This document shows positions 59,970-64,000 of a DNA stretch of 64,000 nucleotides, piece after piece. Origin of the DNA: Serilophus lunatus (lineage: Eukaryota > Chordata > Aves > Passeriformes > Eurylaimidae); contig VXBA01000151.1 of assembly GCA_013399895.1 (NCBI GenBank), positions 15,849-79,848 on the forward strand, written 5' to 3'. Under the pieces are notes generated by a model. The model was not told where the DNA came from. It worked only from the letters and a program-made list of their open reading frames with translations, and ran no database searches. Both the position numbers and the translations under genes were made by a program. Every line of letters begins with the position of its first letter. The first letter of the stretch is position 1.

Positions 59970-62245
59970 TTAAATTGTTGTAAATCATAAATCTTATGTG
60001 AGGGATTTTTAAGGACAATGTCAGCATGAAGAAAACCTATATATTGAATTATGGCAAATACTTGGAGCTCATTGGGCAGAAATATTTCCCTCTATTCTTA
60101 AAAGTTCTGGAGATACAGTTTGAATTGTTAGAAATAATACTGTCTTAATAAGGATACTGATGTGATACAAACTAACAAAGATGTGTCTTTGATATTATAT
60201 GTCAAAGTGAAAACATTTGAAAGATTCATAAAATATTATTGTCATAATAATTAACATTATAATTAGTATAATCATTATTTAATTATCATGTTTTACTTCT
60301 ATAATGTCCTTACTTAAATGTAAGAAAAAAATCTGTCTGGAAAGTATAAGTAAGGAAATATTCTGCATACAGTTATGGAACAAAGTTGAAAAAAATCATA
60401 TAAAAATTGAGAATACTATGTATGCACACATGAAAGTTTGTTCTTTAAGAGAACATTAAGATTATGAATCAAACACTCAAAATTTAAGAAAAGTCAAATT
60501 TGCATTTACATGCGATGTATGAAGACTACAGTCAAGTAATCTCTCATCTTCCTATTAACTAAAAGATATTGAGATCATTTGGTCGCAGAATATTTGTCAT
60601 TCTTCCCCATTCTTTAATGAGTTCAGAACTCCTTTCTATGCCCCCACTGTTACTGCAACTTCTTTCTCAAATTTAATTGGAAAAAGTACTGGTATGTTAT
60701 GCACATAGTCCTCCTTGTATTTAAAAATATCTTGTCTGTTAGTGCATCAGCCCTTTTAGCTTTATGATTAAAATGCAGTTCAGACTAGCATAGTATAAAT
60801 TAGACCTGCTGCCAAAGAAGTTCTCCCCAGACATGTTAGCACAAATTTTTGCGCAGCTCTGTTATGAATGTTGTTAGTAAAACCGCCCTTGTAAAACTAT
60901 ATCAGTTCTAACGTCCACAATTGCCATAAAGTGTATTTTCCCCAGAAAATCCATTATGTAATTCTGTTGACCTTACTTAGACAGAAGGATGAAAACAACA
61001 TCAGATTGTGTTGACTTAACCTGATTTTACTTTTCAAGATGTCTGACCCAATATAATAGCTGACTTCTGCTGGAAGGTATAGCTCCTCCTCCTTTCTTTC
61101 CTGAGTTCTGCTGCTTGTCTGATCATTTTGTGGACTTTTCAGGACACCAAATGAGCAAAAAGCATTCTAAGGGGGCCAGATTGCTTTTGTGCTCCCTCAG
61201 TGTGTGACCTTGATGAGCAGACAGACGCAGTCCAGGCAGTGCAAAGGAAGAGGAATGAGTCTCCAGATGACAGCACGGGCACCTGGAGCCTCCTTTTGGC
61301 AGCCTGTGTGTTTGTGGTCTTCCCAGGAAATCTTATCCTTGCTGCTGTTCTACCAGTTAGCACACGACTGACTATTCATCATAAACCTGCCCTCAGAGGG
61401 TTTTCCAGAGTCATTACTTTTCAAGGTAAAATGTGTTTATCTCAGAAGATGTCCTAACACTTATGGCACAGCCATACAGCAACAGAACAAGTCGGAACAG
61501 ACGACTTCGAAGTGCTAAATATTATATCTGTGTGGATATGACTATTTAACTCAACAAAGATATCTTCATTTAAGGAAAAGAAAAATATATAATTTTCCTG
61601 CTTTCAGATTACCAACACTATGTCAGTGGGACCTGTATTCTCAGTGATTTACCTCCTGCAATTTTATGAATAATATTTTTATGGCAATATTAGCTTCCTG
61701 AGAAAAATTATCAACAGTGTAGGCCCAAGACCTGATCCCTGAGTTACAAAAGGGGAAACAGAAATGAGTATTTCCCATCCAAAAGGAAGGCTGGAGAATA
61801 TTTACTGGACAAATTTCAAAAAAAGTCTTCCAGAGGAAGCTGTAAAAACTGAATGATTTCCTTGCAAAAGCACCTCTGTTTTAAAACTAGCCTGCTCAAA
61901 TCTTCGTGGTACTTTAGCTCTCTGCTGCTATGTCCAGGTCTCCAGCTCATGGGTAAGCAGCCTGACAAACCATTCTAAATACGTATAAGTTATGGCTTTT
62001 ACATTAAAAAGGCATTTTGGAGGGTGATGCTTCATCATAAAACATTTCAAACTACTGAAATCCACTATGAGAAAGAGTATCTTTTCTAAGTTTCAATTTT
62101 GAGATTTTCCGGTTGGCTAATTACTATGTGTTGTGTATACATCAATCAAAATAGAAAGCAATTATACTAATCAGAACAATTTTATTTCTCTTTTCAGGAA
62201 AATACCTAAGCTGCCACTGTTAATATTGTTTTCTTATAAAAGACT
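59970..62245. other. Non-coding stretch with two unique islands
   Basis: Mostly AT-rich. The stretch 60800-61020 is unique, retains several CpG words (TTGCGCAG, ACCGCCC, AACGTCC) and could be a conserved element. The stretch 61080-61430 is GC-richer and exon-like; it is listed as a finding. Confidence 0.45.
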
Positions 62246-62329
62246 TGTTTTGGTTTGTTGTTTTGGTTTTTTATTTGGTTGTTTTGGATTTGTTTTGTAG
62301 TTATGTTGTGGTTTGTTGTTCTTTTTCTT
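62246..62329. repeat. (GTTTTG)n-like low-complexity tract
   Basis: Nearly pure G and T with TTGTTTTGG words. The 66-codon frame at 62245-62445 reads Val/Phe/Leu through it and is not a gene. Confidence 0.9.
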
Positions 62330-64000
62330 TCATGATACACAGCCTTGAAATAATTCTCTTCTTGAGGAAAAATAGAAAATTGCTATTGGACAGACCTTTC
62401 TACAATATCAGTCTAGTTCATCTTGATCTAGACAGGTGTTATTAACATTAAAGAACATCTATTTCTCACTTAAATGAACAGGAACTTCATTAGGGAAAAG
62501 ATATTTGCACGCGAGAGGAAAATATCACATGTATTTTCTGTATGGCAGATTTGGTCTACCTGCTTGTGTCATGCTAATATGATACGAATAATATTTATTA
62601 GACCTTCTGAATCAAGGGAAACACCATCTATCTTGTTAGATATAGCTTTCAATAAAAGGATATACAATTAATGATTTGTGGATATTTCATTCTTCATGAA
62701 TTAGTTAAATAAGGAACATTGTGGTTTAGACTTACAATTTATAATGTGAACAAAAAGCCCAAGCTATTGAAAAAAGACATTTATGTTTTTAAATACACTA
62801 CTTCAGCAATTTCTAGAGAGTTAAAGTGTGAACACATGAGCTAATTTAAGTTCACAGTGTTTACTGTAGCATAATAATTCTGACATTGAATGAATTTCAC
62901 AGGACAAAGGAAATAAATTGTTGAAAATGCAATTAGAAATGTGATATAGTGTTTAGAATAATAAGAAAAAAAGACTAGTGAACATAGTGATTTTGTTTGT
63001 GACATCCTTTAACTTTAAAAAGGATTATAACACACTTGCAATTATGCAGTGTTTATGGGATTAATCTATTTTCCTAAGATGCCAAGCCTTAGATCTGTAG
63101 TGCAACAAACTGCATCCTAACCATGCACAGTTGATGTAGGGCTTCTTTGCACAATAAGTGTATGTCCCCAGTTCACATTTCATTGATCTGATATTAAAAA
63201 AGAATTGGTCGATTTGAAGACACTTTGTCAACCCTTCTCTTTTCAATTTAAATCTTCCCTTATTGGCACAAATATCAATTCAGTATAAGATTTAACTTGA
63301 GAAGCATTATATATCTCAAGTCATGATCTTTCACTTCTCTTCACTTGCTAGATCTGACAAGTATAATTTGTCTGCAGAAGAAATCAAACCATGTATTGCA
63401 TTTGGTATTGATTTACTATCAGTACAGGCAAGAAGATTGGAAATTTTTTTCCATTAAAATTCTGCTTTTTCCTCTAAAGCTCTGCAAGTTTCACTTCTCA
63501 ATTTATAAATCTAAAAATTGTGTCTGTGTTTCAACTGAGAAAATCTATAAGGAAGAGGAGAAATAGTAATTCTGAACAAATCTCTGAGATTTGATAGAAA
63601 TACCTGTTGTTTGCATTAATAGATAACGTTTTATGGCATGTGCCAAAATAAAGACCATCACTTTAGAACAACAGTTGAACTGGGAAAAACGCTAAGCAGC
63701 AGGTTGAAGGCAGTACATTCTATATTAAGTGGACTATTCTAAGTAAAGTTATTCAGAATTTTCTCGTGAAAATTTATTTTCCTCAGAAGTAGATATTTTT
63801 GGTGAAAACTATTCATTTCCTTCAAGTTTTCATCAGGATGTTCATTTTGACCTGTAACTACTTTGACCAGTAGCTACAAGCATAGAAGTTCCTACAGCAC
63901 AAGAGTCATGTCCTGGAATCTGTCTTTTTCATTTCAGAGAAAAATTAAGTTAATATTGAAATTTCATAAGTTGCTAAAGACTCACACCTGTAGAAATTTA
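62330..64000. other. AT-rich non-coding stretch
   Basis: No recognisable gene, repeat or regulatory block to the end of the window. Frames at 62474-62671, 63061-63246 (minus) and 63345-63566 are motif-free. Confidence 0.5.

Overview
The window looks like vertebrate nuclear DNA, most probably avian. It is AT-rich, has no operon-like gene spacing, and carries several CR1 LINE 3' ends plus solo-LTR-like blocks of the type seen in bird genomes. I cannot name the species. The CR1 tails and the ERVL-type LTR point to a non-galliform bird, but that is an impression. I found no complete host gene, no tRNA or rRNA gene, no CRISPR array and no origin. Most open frames are short chance frames in AT-rich sequence. 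The window is best read as a gene desert or the inside of a very large intron.

Layout. At 1-10 kb there is a decayed CR1 LINE with a recognisable ORF2 end (about 1205-2064), a probable LTR fragment (about 2650-3420) and a good solo ERVL-like LTR (5914-6494), separated by AT-rich DNA. At 10-25 kb there is a weak LTR candidate (about 10550-11176), a repeat-palindrome cluster (11448-11494), a very old CR1/L3-like remnant (about 13200-13470), a GC-richer block (16980-17540), a conserved-element candidate (17940-18210), two minus-strand CR1 ends (21071-21270 and 23318-23547) and a strong G-quadruplex motif (23885-23904). At 25-40 kb the sequence is mostly featureless and AT-rich, with an assembly gap inside poly-A (29223-29252) and a single N beside another poly-A (35403). 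At 40-50 kb there is the best enhancer-like unique block (about 40500-41130), an (AT)12 microsatellite, an imperfect TACTATTTAC tandem (47749-47828), a second convincing LTR (about 48076-48855) and a minus-strand LTR candidate (about 49750-50290). At 50-64 kb there are two more CR1 ends (53975-54053 and 59694-59969), a few exon-like short frames and AT-rich filler.

The most distinctive observation concerns three CR1 copies (near 1.9 kb, 23.4 kb and 59.8 kb). All three carry a tandem 9-bp unit, ATGGTTTAG, at the place where ORF2 ends. Each unit encodes Met-Val-stop in the ORF2 frame, so the last codons of the gene have become a small in-frame array of stop codons with 2, 4 and 4 units. The same three copies end in a longer tail unit (AATTCTGTGTGT) than the usual CR1 octamer, which is present in the other two recognisable CR1 ends. 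This suggests a distinct, fairly young CR1 lineage.

No genes act together here. The biological content is transposon history plus a few possible regulatory or exon-like islands that need comparative or RNA data. I saw no previously undescribed multi-gene system.
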